Positions 24,949-38,514 of a stretch of DNA of 64,000 nucleotides are shown here, piece after piece. Numbering within the stretch: the first letter of the stretch is position 1; every line of letters starts with the position of its first letter. The stretch spans positions 293,018-357,017 of the forward strand of contig QAOA01000936.1 of NCBI GenBank assembly GCA_003255065.1, in the 5' to 3' direction. This DNA is from Cercis canadensis. Its lineage: Eukaryota > Streptophyta > Magnoliopsida > Fabales > Fabaceae. Position numbers and translations under genes: made by a program. A model generated the notes under the pieces. The model did no database searches and had not been told where the DNA came from. It saw nothing but the letters and a program-made list of their open reading frames with translations.

Positions 24949-27806
24949 ATTCTTGTAAATGCAGTTGACTCATCTTCACTGTCTCTTAAGGCAGAATATG
25001 AAATCTCCTACAATTTTTTTTTAAATTTTTTTGCTCCTTCAGATTTTGGCTCCGTTCAGGCATTGATACTGAAATTCTACAGTAATTTTCTTTTTTCTGT
25101 GCAGTAAAAAAGAGACAAAACAAAAGGGTGGGCAGCCCCTTTTGGACAAGGAAAAATCAGTACAAGACAAGGTTTGTCGGCACCTTGAAAAGTGGTAGCA
25201 TGCATAGCGGCAAGTTTTGAGCACAAAATAGTTAAACATTACATAAAATAAAAGTTTTAGATGCTTAATATACTATCAAGATTTATCGTTACCTCTTAAA
25301 ATTTTTAGTGTTACCACTAAATTGTGAATCACTTCTATCACCGACTCAATCATGAATTCGATTTTTGGAACATTGGCGGACAACAAATTCTCATCATGGC
25401 AAATGAGTTTTTGTCCATTGTGTAGCAACTAGACAAGAAATTCCTAACTGTCCTCTCTCGTGGATCCCATTTGAGTCTTAAAGTCCCCTCCCCATTATTA
25501 TGTTAGGTGGCACATTTTTAATATGACTATATCCTACCCTCAGTTATATCTTTATTCTCTACACTCAGCTAGGGTTAGGGCAGATAGCTAGCACTGCAAC
25601 TGCAACTACAATTTCAAGGCATGGCTGAGGTGAGGACCATGAGAAGTTGCCTCAAAGTCATAAGCTTTTATATGAACTCAGAATCTAGTTTAGCTACTCC
25701 ATATTCGCCTCCATAACATTTTCAAATTATAAACTAGCTAACTTCAGCTTAGTTAAATATGCACATAATCAGCAAAGTGGCCTACATGCCTTAAAAAATT
25801 CTCTTGCATTTTCTTCTGCTAGGTTGGAAGAACATTCAGATACTAAAAATGTCACCTACTAGGTTCTTTTTGTATGTCGGTTGCTCCTTTTATATTTTCC
25901 GAGCTCTTCCAATTGGACCAGTTCTTAGTATTGGAAGAGAGTTGTTGGCGTTGATTAAGAGTAAGGAACTTAAAAACATTGAAATATTTGTTATGTAAAA
26001 GAATAATGTTATTTTCAGTATTTTTATTCCACTTATTATTATTATTATTATTAATTTAGTTATAATACAAATTTAAAATTTAAACTTTTTTGGTTCAGAT
26101 TTCATATATATACAATTTGTTGAGAGTGGTGGGACAGATATTTCTCTTTGTAAAAAGATAATAATTAATGAGGCTTGAAGGAATAATATGCTCAATTAAT
26201 GGGGAATATAGGGGAAGAAGTTAGTTGTGCACAATCGATTCCTCTGCATGGCTTCAGCTCTGTACGTTCAAGATTTGTTAATTCACAATCATTATATAGT
26301 AGGAGTAGCAAATTAGGCATTTGAATAGATAATTGCTCTAGATAATGTATTATAAGTGGGAATCAATTCAAAGTTTAGAGAGAACGAGCTAGCCAAAGTG
26401 CTACAGTTGCAAACATAAATGAGGGAAAGTACTAATGATTAGTTAGATAACCCATTTTGTTTGGAACATTTTTAATTTATAGAAATGAAAATAATTTATT
26501 TTTAAATAAATGATTTGTAATAAAAATTAATAAAATTATTTAAAAATAAACTATACCAAAATCGTATCAACTTTCATAAGATCAATAAATCATAAATGTA
26601 ATACAAATTATATGATCTTTATAAATGAATTTAGTTCATTATATAATTCTAAACACATTTTATCATAGAATCCTACTATATAATAAATAAATTTCATAGT
26701 TTTAAGAGTTTCAAATAGATAGTGATTTCAAGAGTACATTATATAAACCAGTACACAGGAGCAATTATGCCTCATAGATGGTGATTAATTTCAGTAAGGA
26801 AAATGAAAGCTATTACGAGCGGCAAACTATTTATTCTTCACCAAAATTAATTAAGAAGTGTTAGAGAAAGTTTCCTTTCTTTCTTTTTTACTTAAGGAGA
26901 TATATAGCTATTAGCTAGAGGATGATGATCATTTGGCCTTATTTTGAAATTTCTGTTGCCGTAAGAATTACCACTTTTGTGAAAACCAGTTTTATGAGAA
27001 TCACTACCAAAGAACAAAAGATTGAATTAGTTTCTAATTTTAATCTTTTAGAACCTTCAAATACTTGCTTTTCTTCTACAATAAAAATATACAAGAATCG
27101 CATTAAAGCGATTTTGGTAGTGATTAGTTATAGCCAACCCATTTCAAGAGGTAGGATTAAACTTTGTTGTTATAACCCAACTAAGTTATATATCAAATGG
27201 TTTTGGCAGAAGGTATAAGCCATGAGAAGTAATCTTGGTGAAAATTTCAACTCCTGGGTTTCTTTGACAAACAACCACCATTGTTAAAATTTCCTGCTAT
27301 ATATTTTCCTGCATGGATCAACTAAGATAACACTTTCTTAATCGGTGAAACCAAATAATCTTTTGATTGATTTGGACCTGCAGACTGAATATACTGATGG
27401 ATAATCTGAATATATGCGCTCTAAATAAAACAAAATATATATTAACCTTAGCTTATTATTCAAATTGTCTTCACTCTTTTTTTTTGGCCTTTACCTAGTC
27501 TTCACTCTTGATCTGTCCTCTTTCCAGCTTTCTGTTTAATATGATTTCCCTTTTCAATGTTTCCTCTATGCTTTATATCAGAGCATATCCTAAATATAAC
27601 AGTACTACTAAACTAGTGTTAAAAATGTAATGTCTCTGAAATTATTCCTGCTGGAAGTATAATAAATAGTTGAAAAGAGTAATATTATAGTACTGGTGCA
27701 CTGAAATATGTACAGAGTTCTCTAGCAAGGTTTTCTTCATGCACTGATAGAGAGGACAGAGAGAGAGAGAGAGAGAGAGATGCATGTGGGTGAGAACAAA
27801 ATGGAA
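24949..27806. other. Gene-poor intergenic region
   Basis: Nothing convincing is seen in about 2.9 kb. A 31-codon ORF opens at 25621 (MAEVRTMRSC) after a CT/CAA-rich stretch, but no family match or clear downstream exon was found. Simple repeats include (ATT)n near 26035-26055 and (GA)n at 27757-27780. An ORF on the plus strand at 27784-27975 is antisense to the VUP last exon and is a shadow. Confidence 0.45.
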
Positions 27807-28689
27807 TCAACCTAGATATTTCACCACCATTGACAAAGGAAGTAAGCAAAGTCCTCTCTTCTTCAGTTCTGTGCAGTCACTATCCCTCCCATTAAAACCC
27901 AATTCTTTCCTCTCATATTGTCCTGAAGTACTTCCTTTCTCCTACAAAAACAAAACAATAAAGCAACTTGATTAGTTGAAAAATAATGCATTAATCATTC
28001 ACACCACAACCAACATGCAAGTATGGTAGGAAGACCAATGAAATAACAAAGGAGCTAGCTAGCTAGAAAGGCTCCATTTCTGCCTTGGAAAAGGTAACGG
28101 AAAGGAAATGGAAAAAAAAAAAAAAAAAAAAAAANAAAAAAAAAAAAAAAAAAAAGAAATGATATCATTATACATCCAAATTCAACCTGAGAAAAGTCTA
28201 CTTCCTTCTGATTTGGCTCGTCTAACTGGTTCCCTTGGAAAACCTAATTAAAAACCAGGGAAAGAAATTCAAGAATACAGAACTAAACAATTATTAAGAA
28301 CACTTTCTACAAGAACAAAGAAATGATAATGTAAAAGAAGAAGAAGAAGAAACAAAACTTACCTTGGGGCCGTTGACAGGAGAACTTGCAGTATCTTCCA
28401 AAGCATCATCAAACAAAGCTGCTTTGGTCTTCTTTCTCATCTTGAAACTCGATGTCCTACTATTTTTATGAACCCAAAACTCGTCGCCTTGTTCCCTATC
28501 GGATAACTTTTTTGCAGCCAAGGAAGCTGCATCAGAAATCATAGAGGAATTTGCAACAGCAGAGGATATAGAGCACCTCTCGCTGTTGTTGTTAAAGAAG
28601 TCCTCAAAGTACGTAGTCCAACCACTCTCCTCAGGTGGAGAGTCACCGGTAGAGTGATTGGAGGAAGGAGCTCTGCTTATAGAACTCAT
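27807..28689 (-). CDS. VUP-like protein (vascular-related unknown protein family)
   Basis: Three exons, 28363-28689, 28187-28243 and 27807-27941, give 172 residues (109+19+44) with GT-AG borders and phase-0 joins. The N-terminal half has the conserved ESGWTTYFEDFF block (about 21-32). The middle has a basic stretch (KMRKKTKAA) followed by the acidic DDALEDTASSPVN block. The C-terminus ends in the block LKKRGLCLLPLSMVVKYLG. I recognise these N- and C-terminal blocks from the small plant VUP family, tied to vascular tissue and hormone responses, whose biochemical role is unknown. No signal peptide or membrane segment is seen. Intron 2 contains the A-run with an N. The last exon was found by its conserved C-terminus, since the first ORF alone ends prematurely in intron 1. 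Confidence 0.85.
28112..28155. repeat. Poly-A run with an internal N (28135)
   Basis: About 44 bases of A interrupted by one N, in intron 2 of the minus-strand VUP gene, where it reads as a poly-T tract upstream of the acceptor. Its true length is uncertain. Confidence 0.85.
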
Positions 28690-30091
28690 TGAGAGAGGTT
28701 AGTGTGGAAGCAACGAAGAAGAAGAGAGGATATGTAAGCGGGGTTTGGTGGCCTAGTTCTAGGAAAGCAAGTCTCCCAAAAAAGCATATATAATAGAGAA
28801 TATATATATATAAAACAAGGTAGGAAATAGGGAATATGATGCAATATATGACGACTTTGGAATCTTAGGGAGGGTCATAGATGAAGTTAGGGGAGCTAAA
28901 TTAGTAGTGGGAGGGGGTTTGACCTTTGTGGTGATAGATAGATAGGGTATGCACAACAGAGACTTGCAAAAAATTTCTTTGGGGTGGACTTGACGTTCCA
29001 CTAATGCTTTGAATTAGTCAGTCAAACATCTTACAGAGAGTTTAGAAATTAATGTTCTTTCGGCTAATCATTCTCTAGTACAAGTAGAAATCGTATGTTG
29101 CTTGAGATCATGATTATGATCAATTTCTCGCTTATCATCTCAACTAAAAACTGTGCAGGAGAATATCTGATTTTGATTTAACTAAAAATATTTAATTGGA
29201 ATAATCTAATTTAGATTTTATGCAGTTTGGGGATAATTGTGTAACTAAGGAATATATATTTATATTACTTTAACATTTTGGTAAAATGAAAAAATTCTTT
29301 TTTGCATAACCTGTGATGCTATTGATTTCTAAGTAATGTTAGTTTCAGAATTTTTTTATTTACAATTATACATAATTATATAAGTGGTTCCTTTTAAGTT
29401 TAAGTGGTGTGACTGCAACTTTTTATTGTTAAACTCAAATTCAATTATAAAAGTGTGCTTAGTTTAATAATTAGAAAGAATATATCAAGCGTGAAGCTTA
29501 TTTATACTTATAAGCTCTCTATTTTCCATTTCAGTAACTGGTGTCCTTATTTGTGGTAATTAATATCACAACATAGAGGGAGGATGAGAATAAACTGCTG
29601 CAGAATATTCATATTCTTAATAACTTTGTCTCTCCAATTCTCCATAAATAAATTATAATTTTGAGGCGGACACTTCATTATCTCGCGCGAAAGGGAAATT
29701 AATAAATGCTTTTGTCTAATTCCCCACTTTTGAATTTCTTTCTTTCTCTTTTTCGGGTCATCCGTTGAAAAACATAAACAAAGCTTCATCATTGGATGAA
29801 ATGATGGGTTGAGAGTTTGAGTTTATTGACTTGAGCCAGAAACAAACATTTAATAAGGAAAGGAAATCGTTTTTAAAAAACAATAAAACCAGTTGATGAC
29901 TTTGGCTTTTGTTGTTGGCCACTTGTTTAATGGCTTGTTTGGTATTTGGTGACGTTTTTTCGTAATTGATCTATTGTCTTGGCCTGTCGAAACTACGTCA
30001 TTAAATATATATCCAATACACATGCTTCCCCCCTCCTCTCTCTCTCTCTCTCATAATCATTTTACCAAAGAGCTGTAATTAATTTTTTTTT
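28690..30091. other. VUP upstream region and intergenic DNA
   Basis: The first few hundred bases should be the 5' UTR and promoter of the VUP gene; a TATATATA stretch lies near 28800-28811. A (CT)n run is at 30035-30052. No other gene is recognised. Confidence 0.45.
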
Positions 30092-30348
30092 GAGTAAAAT
30101 ATGATTTTTCTTAAATTATTTTTTAAATATTAATTTAGTTATTAATTTATTTTTTGAGTTATTTTAGTCATTAAATAATCACTCTACTCACTAAATTAAT
30201 TTTTCATAAGTATTAAAATTGATCAGTAAAAAGATTAATTTGATGAGCAAAATGATTGTTTGAGGATTAAAATGACAAAAAAATAAATAAATTAGTAATT
30301 AAAGTGACATTTAAAAAATAATTTAATAATAAAAATTGTATTTTACTC
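30092..30348. mobile_element. Foldback element (MITE-like), no clear target duplication
   Basis: The left end GAGTAAAATATGATTTTT matches the reverse complement of the right end, GAGTAAAATACAATTTTT. The two halves stay imperfectly complementary for about 110 bp each (for example attattttttaaat and caaattaat blocks). I could not find matching flanking duplications, so class assignment is open. Confidence 0.6.
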
Positions 30349-30917
30349 TAATTCTTTCATGGAAATAATTTGAATTTTAGGGACTGCAGGGTTAGTTCTT
30401 GTAGAAAGTTTTTAACTTCAGTCATCTAAAGCTAAAAAATAATAACTCTTAGATGACAAGCAAGGTTCAAAGGGGAAAAAACTATTAATCTTAATTTGCA
30501 TACCTAAGTAAGTAGAAAGGAACCCTTCATTATCTTAGAGATCTGTTAACCTACGACCTTGCTGATGTTGCTTTTCTTAATTAGGGGTGTAGTTTTGTAG
30601 TTTTTTCTTTGTTTTCTGGGCTTTTGCTCCGGTAGCTACCATAATGACCTAAATGTAACACAAAGATTCTTTGCTTAGGCCTCTCTTAGAAGAGAATTTT
30701 TTTTTTTTTCACGAATATAAGCTCTTGGGTAATATTTCAAAAGAGCATTTGTAGGATGAGGACGACCATCTATAAATCATACCCATTTTTTAGTTAGTAT
30801 AACAAAAAAATTATTCCAAATAATTAAAATAACGGAAACAAGATGCTATATATTATTGTAAAAAATATGCAGCAGATCATGCGCATTCATTTAACAAGGT
30901 GCCTGTATCACCATAGT

Positions 30918-31322
30918 TTGTGTGTGTGTGTGAGAGAGAGAGAAAGTTTTTCGTATAGAATTCATAAATATATAGTTTACCAAGTTCAAATTTCATTAGA
31001 AACTAGTTAGTTAGATTAGTGACAGCATATAGGTTACTTATAGTGTATAGCCTCTTACGAACCAAATATGTGTGTGTTGAGAGAGAGAGAGAGAGAGATT
31101 TCTTTGTAATGCATTCATATACTAAGTTGGATAGATTTGTGAGAGGAAATAAGTTGTTATCCCCAGTATATAGCCTCTTATGAAGTATGTGTGTGTATGA
31201 GAGAGATAATAAATTTCTTCAAATTGCATTTATTAAATATACACCAAGTAGCATTCAAATCTCATAAGAGACGAGTCGGATAAATTTGTGAGAGAAATAG
31301 GTTAACCAAATATGTGTGTGTA
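30918..31322. repeat. Diverged ~130-bp tandem repeat with GT/GA microsatellite cores
   Basis: Three or four successive units each contain a tgtgtgtg and gagagaga block, a stretch related to gcattcatatactaagt, and a block like gtatagcctcttatgaa. Units begin near 30918, 31067, 31188 and 31309. They differ by many substitutions and indels. Confidence 0.65.
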
Positions 31323-34300
31323 GTTAATTAGTTAAATTTGAATCCGTATACCGAACTCCATAAACACATGCATTATGTGGAAGTAGTACTACTGAACACA
31401 GTAATGCTTTTTCGCAACATGAAGTACTTATACCTAAATTGTAGGACATAGCTAGCCACACAGTGATTCAGTGAAACAGTTTCAGAAATGGAGGACCATC
31501 TCCTCTGCAATATAACGCAATTACTGACTTAAAAAAAGAAGAGAAAAGAGGGTTGGCCAAAAAGAAAATGGACTATAGCACGTATGCAAATTTTGCAAGA
31601 GATAACTCTGGGTGACCAATATGTGTAGGACAAAACACATGAGCTACTTGGCCAAGTCTCTGTCAATGAACTTTCTAAATCTGAAGTTTTTAAGTGGACA
31701 TGCTCCCACTACTGAGTAAATAGTTTTGAAGGTGACAATGAACAGAGATAACGATCATGTGACTAACAAATGTCAAAACCAACGTGTCAGGAGCCAATCA
31801 ATTCTGGGTCCTCTAAGTGTAAGTTTTAGGTCCATTTAATTAGTTCAACAAATTAACCATGAATCTCTTTGGTTATATATATCCCTTAATTTTATACGAA
31901 GTGGTTAAAATTGTGTTGGTTGGATTTTTATAATGTTGAATTAATAATTAATATCTAATTGAAAATGTGGAAAGTCTAAAGCTTTTATAGCTCTCAAAAC
32001 ATCTTAATTAACTCCCTTTTCATGTGAATTGTGAAGCATCATTAAACCAAGATTGTTTCTATTCTGGGAGTCCTTTCCGTGAAGACAATCAGTGATGGGG
32101 GCATGCCCACCAAGTGTACCCTTTAGACCTGAACTTTCTCATCTTGTATCTAAACATCATAATTCATAACTCTACCTTCTTTAGTCTTCTAATCAAGTCT
32201 CTTATATTATATGTCCTTTTGTCCAGTTTAATTTAAACCCTCATAACCCTTAATAATTAACCGAACTATTGAAGAACCAATTTTTTTTATTAAATTATAA
32301 AAGTTAAACAAAAACGCTATTTAAACAAAACACTAATTAATATATTATTATTGACTTTTTTTAAGCTAAATATATATATATATATATCGTTATTGACTTT
32401 GCTTACGCCTTATCATGCTAAATACAAGATTTTATGTAGATATGATTCTGATAATGAAACAGAGCTTAAACTTCCTTGTCATATTCTATGTTGGGTATCA
32501 ATCAAATCACCCGGAGATCAAACCCATTTGAATACACATATTGGTTCTTGATGTTCCACATCATACTAGAACAATGGTCCTGACAAGGCCATAAACCTAA
32601 GATGTGGTAGCCAAATTGTGGGTGACAAGTATAGTTCATCAATATATGAGACAATATTTTGCTATATGAGGCTAGTTGTATGTTTAAAAAAGGAAATAAA
32701 ATAATTAATAACTAATTGGAGGTTGATGGGTCTTAATTATTATTGATGACATATGGGGTATTGAGTTGAGGCCACTACTTAGTGGGGGCCTCAACTAACA
32801 TGATTCTTGAAGAAAATGTTCCGAAGTTTAGGTCAAATGCTTCGTATTAAGTTTCCTTTTCGAAGATGTAATGTAATCTAATCAGGGATTCCGGTCATAG
32901 TTAGAGGAATGGCCCTTTCAAGACTTAATTATCATTATCAAGACTAATAAACATATGATTGAAATGGCACATGGGGCACTGATGCACGTGTGGCCTACCC
33001 CTTGGCATTAACAATATGCGGGCATGTGAAGCTTGTACAACTTGGGTCACCAACTCTTTTATCTCTTTCCTTGATCCTTTTTCCTTTGTTTCTTGCATCA
33101 CTTTGTTTACCTAGTTATTTTTGTGCATACCCGTTAGAAATAAACTTAAGATTGAGTTTATAACCATATCAAATCTATCATCTACTTCTCATCTGAGGTA
33201 GTAATTAGGGCAAAGTTTTTGGTGCATTTTTTTTACTTATAAAGTAAAAATCATGTTTTCATTTGATCAATATTTCATATAATACGAATTACAATCTATT
33301 TTATTATACAATAAAAGATGTTCTCATAGACATGCCATAGTTAAACATTGAATACATTATAATGGCTTCGGTTCAAATACCATTGGACCCTCTAATGGAG
33401 AAAAACAAAAGCACAATTTAATTAGGTATATATCTCCTTTTAGAGAAGAAAGTAAACGTGTAATGTATAATTATAACTAACATTATCGGAACTTTAATTA
33501 TATTATCTACACTCTCTTTCAGAAGAAATNCGCAACTTTAATTATATTATCTACACACTCTTTCAGAAGAAATTGTATTATTTAGTTCAAATACCATCTT
33601 CTATCCTCTTGATCGGCATATTTTTCCTAACTTCTCTTTCTCTCCATATTTTAGAACTCACTCTTTTTTTTTTTTTTCACCATTTCATTCACCAAAGCTC
33701 TTGCTACTATTAAATACGAAACAAACTAACAAGGAGAAATGGTTGTTGCAGACTATCTCTTTAATTACCACATTGACTTGCATTGTCTAATTGATAGTAT
33801 CTCAATCATACGAATAAAAGTATAGATACATCCAATTGAGTTTAAATTATACAACTTGTATCAATGTGATAAAGATGTTTAATATACAAACAACATTACT
33901 CTTATTCTATCCTAACTATGAAAAAACAGGGAATACGGCATCATTGGCATCTAGTTCTGACTCGTGCGGTTTATGATTAAATTGCATTGAAAGATTTGGT
34001 ACTTACGTGATTCATGCTGCAGCAGTAAATTTATGATAGGTATAAAAGAACCGTAATTTCGTTCTTCTCCTATTCTGCAAAAATGATGACTTCTAAGTTT
34101 TGATCTTGCAAAGAGTGGAAAATAGTAATTAATTGTGGATAACAAATGAGTAATTTATAATTACTTTTATTCTTACTTGATAAAAATTATAATTCTTTTT
34201 TATGTTGACTCTATAATCGAAATATAAGAATGTAATAAAATGAAATAAAAGGCATCTTATATATCCAAAATAGAAATTGTCAAATTTCCCCTCACAGTAT

Positions 34301-36743
34301 TACCCCTTTGAAACCTAAGCTGTCTTCTCATTTTATTTTATATACAACCAAATTTTGAAATAAAATCTATCGTTTCATTTCAATTTATTCCATCTCATCT
34401 TCATTGATATTTTGATTCTATAAAAATCAATCCCGTTTACGTAACAAATGCAGAATGTGTTAGAGAACTATTGTGGTCCTGAATGAACCAGCAATTGGGA
34501 TAGGGTGCAGATCAGTCTTGATTTTTCAAGAAAGGAATTGAAGCATATGGTTCCAGACTTCTATTGTTCCCATTCGTACAAATGCTTGAAAGCAGCATCA
34601 TTAATGAGTTAGAGCCTTAGAGGTGAATGATCACATGTGGGTCATGATGATGACAAATGAGTTACGCGTACGTGCCAGGAAAATCACTTTCCCAAGAAAC
34701 AAACAGAGCTTTAAATGCAGCTTAAGATTGGTCACTTTCTCTGTAACATTTGTTGCCCAACGAAAATCAAGGTCCACAAAAATGTCGTGTGTTACAAAAT
34801 GATCTTATTTATGGAAATTTCATGATACCAGCTATATGTCGACTAAGGTGGTTCTATGTCCATAAACCATATCTTCAGAAACTTTACCAGTGGGTCCCAT
34901 ATACATTAATACATGTACTTTTAGGATGTAGACTTGCACCACATAAAAATAAATTCTTTTTTTTTATATATTTCCAATATATTTACATTAATCTCAAATT
35001 AACATATTCTAATTATGACTAGAATTTGAATTTAAAAGACAAAATTTTAAGTGAAACTATCCCAGTAAGATTCTGTATTTCTGTATATGTGCAGTTTGCA
35101 GATTATTGTAGAATCTTAAATTGTGTGTATATATAATTACATTTTTGTGTTTTGGCCCCCAATAAAGCAGGAATGATGGGTCGCTAGCGGATAAGCATAT
35201 AATGCAGTCTATGCCTAGCCACTATCATTCCTGCAATATGTTTAGTCCATTTGTCCCTATTGATCCTACTTCTACTTCTGCAGTATTATAACAGTGGCCA
35301 ATTCATTCTATGAACAAATAATGAAAACACACAAAAAATGTCAGATGCTATTTCATAGAGAATTTTCTGTTTGAATCTGTTTGGGTTAATTTAAAGAAAA
35401 TGAAGAAACAAAGGTGCATTCTGATAATTACAAAGCAATTTGTCGTTAATAATTAATGCATTTTTTTTTCTCAATTTTAAGGTAAGCTTTCTTGTTTTTA
35501 ATTTTACTCTAATAATTAATGTGTTTCATGTAATAGTAAATTAAAAATAGAAAAACTAGGCTTTATTGAGTGAAAATTGTTTGAGTGAAGGAAAATGATG
35601 AATATGAGGGAAGTCATCATAAAGTCCTTCACTTTCAGTAATGATGACACTTCAAAGTACAGCAATCGCCTAAACGTAGAGTCTCTGAATACTGATCACG
35701 TATCTACATATCTTGTCTTGATCTCCTTGGATGGATTCAAAGTTTGAAAGTGCCTCAACTTGGGATTGGGAACTGGTTGCCTCAACAAGTCATTCCTCCA
35801 ACTAAATTGATGCATGGGCAGTTATATAGATTTCGTCTTTGCAATATCACTATACTAAATTAATAGAGAGTTATTTTTTTTTTTTTGAATATGATTATTT
35901 AAAATTAATATACTCGCTTTTTATCTTTTTTATTTTTTGTTTCTCTTCTACTTTAGTTGCATGTGTATTGTATAAATGTACAATTAGTTTTTCTTAATAT
36001 GCTAATCCATTATATTTTGGAGTTATTTTTATCCATTAATCATCTGAATCCAAACGATCACTACATTCAAACTAAATTAACGATAATATGTAGACCAGAC
36101 ACAAACACTTGCTCAAATGTGTCTAACTTTTTTCTCTTCTTGCTTGTATTTTTCATTCTATTCATTTTGATTATTTGCAGAAGCGCACTCATGTTGCTTT
36201 AAATTTAGTTGCTGGTAGAAAAGCGAAGTAAACGTGAAAGTATTAATTCATGGTAGTGATTGAATAATTAGCTAAGAAAACTGGTAGCCTTATATCAGGA
36301 CAAACTATTGAAAGGGGCTGAATTTGATTTCAAAATCTAAACAACTTGCTACTTTTATGACTATTAATGCCAGGGAGTAAACTCTAGCACATCTGTACAA
36401 CACCGATGACATACTCACAAAACAACAAAAAGGAATAAAAAAAGAACAAGAAGATACCCAAGGATTTTGATAAAAGAAGAGGCCTCTTCTTTAACTGTAT
36501 AGGAAAAAAAATAAAAAAGTAGAAGGGTGGTAAAACCAGAAAATTTCACCAATCTAATATGTGTCGTGAAGTTATGGATCATTGGCCATGTTGGACCGTA
36601 CCAATTTCTTATTCTTCTTTCCTTGATCTTTTTCCCTAACTAGTCCCATTCCACACGTTTGTGTTGCTTTTGCGTTGGTACAATCTAGAAAAATAAAGCC
36701 ACAATTTGAATATCATATGTCTGGTAAGTGGTAAGTAGTTCTG
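31323..36743. other. Long gene-poor intergenic region
   Basis: About 5.4 kb with no convincing coding exon on either strand; ORFs of 60-90 codons show no family features. It holds a (TA)n run near 32368-32386, an N with a duplicated flank at 33530, a small hairpin at 35168-35233, and a ~100-bp segment (34681-34785) that recurs near 44681. Confidence 0.5.
33488..33573. repeat. 42-bp direct duplication around a single N (33530)
   Basis: The segment aactttaattatattatcta ... ttcagaagaaat occurs at 33488-33529 and again at 33531-33573, with a one-base length difference. It is intergenic. Confidence 0.8.
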
Positions 36744-37224
36744 TATTGCAAGGGCACTTTGACCTTAATAACTTATTTATAGATTTGGGTAGTTTCAAAC
36801 TTAATTATACAAATAATGTACTTTTTAAATATTTAAAATTAAAAAAAAAAAACACTGCTGACAGGTATGAGGCCCATTGGACACGTCATGGGCCCGCGGC
36901 ATGTCATGACTAGACACGTCAGGGGCCCCACGGTGTGTCCCAACTTGTCTTACGCAACAACTTTTTGCAGGCATGCAGATTCCATTTGTGTTGAAAAATC
37001 TATGTCAAGTGACATGTCTTGTTGGGACACGCCATGGGGCCTATGACGTGTTTAGTCATGACATGCTACGGGGGGCCTCCAGCGTGTCCAGTGGGCCCCG
37101 CACTTTTTTTTTTAATTTCAAATATTTAAAAATATATTACTTGTGTAATTAAGTTTGAAACTATCCCAAATCCGTAAATAAGTTTTTAAACTACATTATT
37201 GGGATCAAAGTGTCGTATTGCAAG
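36744..37224. mobile_element. MULE-type foldback MITE with GC-rich core and 9-10 bp target duplication
   Basis: The element 36753-37215 has inverted ends (GGCACTTTGACCTTAATAAC against the reverse complement GACACTTTGATCCCAATAAT). It shares inverted inner blocks such as agtttcaaacttaatta. The core is GC-rich and itself inverted: gggcccgcggcatgtcatgac on the left against gtcatgacatgct ... gggccccgc on the right. The flanking copies gtattgcaag at 36743-36752 and 37215-37224 give a 9-10 bp target duplication. No transposase is encoded. Confidence 0.8.
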
Positions 37225-38514
37225 TGTTAGATACATATATAATTAACAAGAAGGAAAGAAATATTGATTACTAGTAATGAGTGGAGATCACCTATAATGG
37301 TTTCATTAATTAATTAGTCAAGTTAATTAAAGGTTTGAATTGAAGACTGTTGCAAACCACACAACACAACTTCACATAAGGTTGGGAAATTTTTTATACA
37401 CTAAACTCAAAATTTAGTGTCTATTAATTTTTTAAAAATTTTGCAACGACACAAAAATTATTAGATGAGTCTTACTGAAACTCACACAATTAAGTGAGGT
37501 AATAGCACTACACCTTTTTTTTAGAGGAGTATAACTTAACAAACCCCATATATCAATTATTGTATTTGTTCCATATATATGCTTATATCTTTGGTAGCAC
37601 TGTAATATTAACAAATGGAGAAAGAGGAACAAAATCACATCAATCAAAATCTTGGCATTTTCAAATAGGAATCGCACTAGAGCCCGACCCGTATGTGGCC
37701 AAAATCATATAAAGAAAATAATTGACTCAATGTTTGGGTGGCTTTTTTTTTTTTGCTAATGAAATGTTTAATTAGGTGGCTTAAGTTCAGCCCATTCTTT
37801 CCATGTTTACATGGACCTAGTTATAATGGAATTCAAACTAAATATCAAAAGGAGGATTTAGGTCAAAGGAAGGATTACAAGTCAATATGTAATTTTCTAA
37901 TTATTTAACGTTAATATATGAGATTGTATCAGTTAATTTCAGAACTCCTTATAAGGAAGCAGTAACTTATTAAAAACTATAAAAGTTTTTGAGGAATCAC
38001 AAATTAGTGATGACCATGTATATAATGAAACTTACATATCTTAATGAACATCGGAAAATTTCTTTTGCTTGGGTAAGAGAAAAGAAAGGCTCTTTGAAGC
38101 CCCATGGCAAAGTTTAATGTTGTTTATACAATTTTGGTGCTTTCGTTGTAGGTGGTGGAATAATCAGTCATGGCTGAACGTAGTTCCTATCTTGCTCATC
38201 GATTACTGAAGGGCAAGGCAACATATGCACAGAAAATGGATACTATATATACCACAAACAAATATTGATGATATAATAAGTGACACAAATATTTCAAGGG
38301 GCTGTTGTGATAAGATTATTCAACTTGGTGTGGATTTTCGTCAGCAACTATTGTGAAGTGCTTTTCCCCTTAGAATGCAACATGATAAAAAACATGCACT
38401 CAGTAGTTTTCGGCAGGCGTTTCAGAGAATGCAATGGAACTAAGTTATGAAACTATAGTAAATGACATGTTCTTGTATAATGCCTGTGAGAAATTGTTCT
38501 TTAAGTTGGAAAAC
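37225..38514. other. Intergenic AT-rich DNA
   Basis: No recognisable gene on either strand. Confidence 0.4.

Noticed and set aside
25621..25716. Short ORF MAEVRTMRSC... after a leader-like sequence
   Set aside because: Only 31 codons, no family match and no clear downstream exon.
26922..27218. 98-codon plus-strand ORF
   Set aside because: No recognisable domain; flanked by AT-rich DNA without splice-supported exons.
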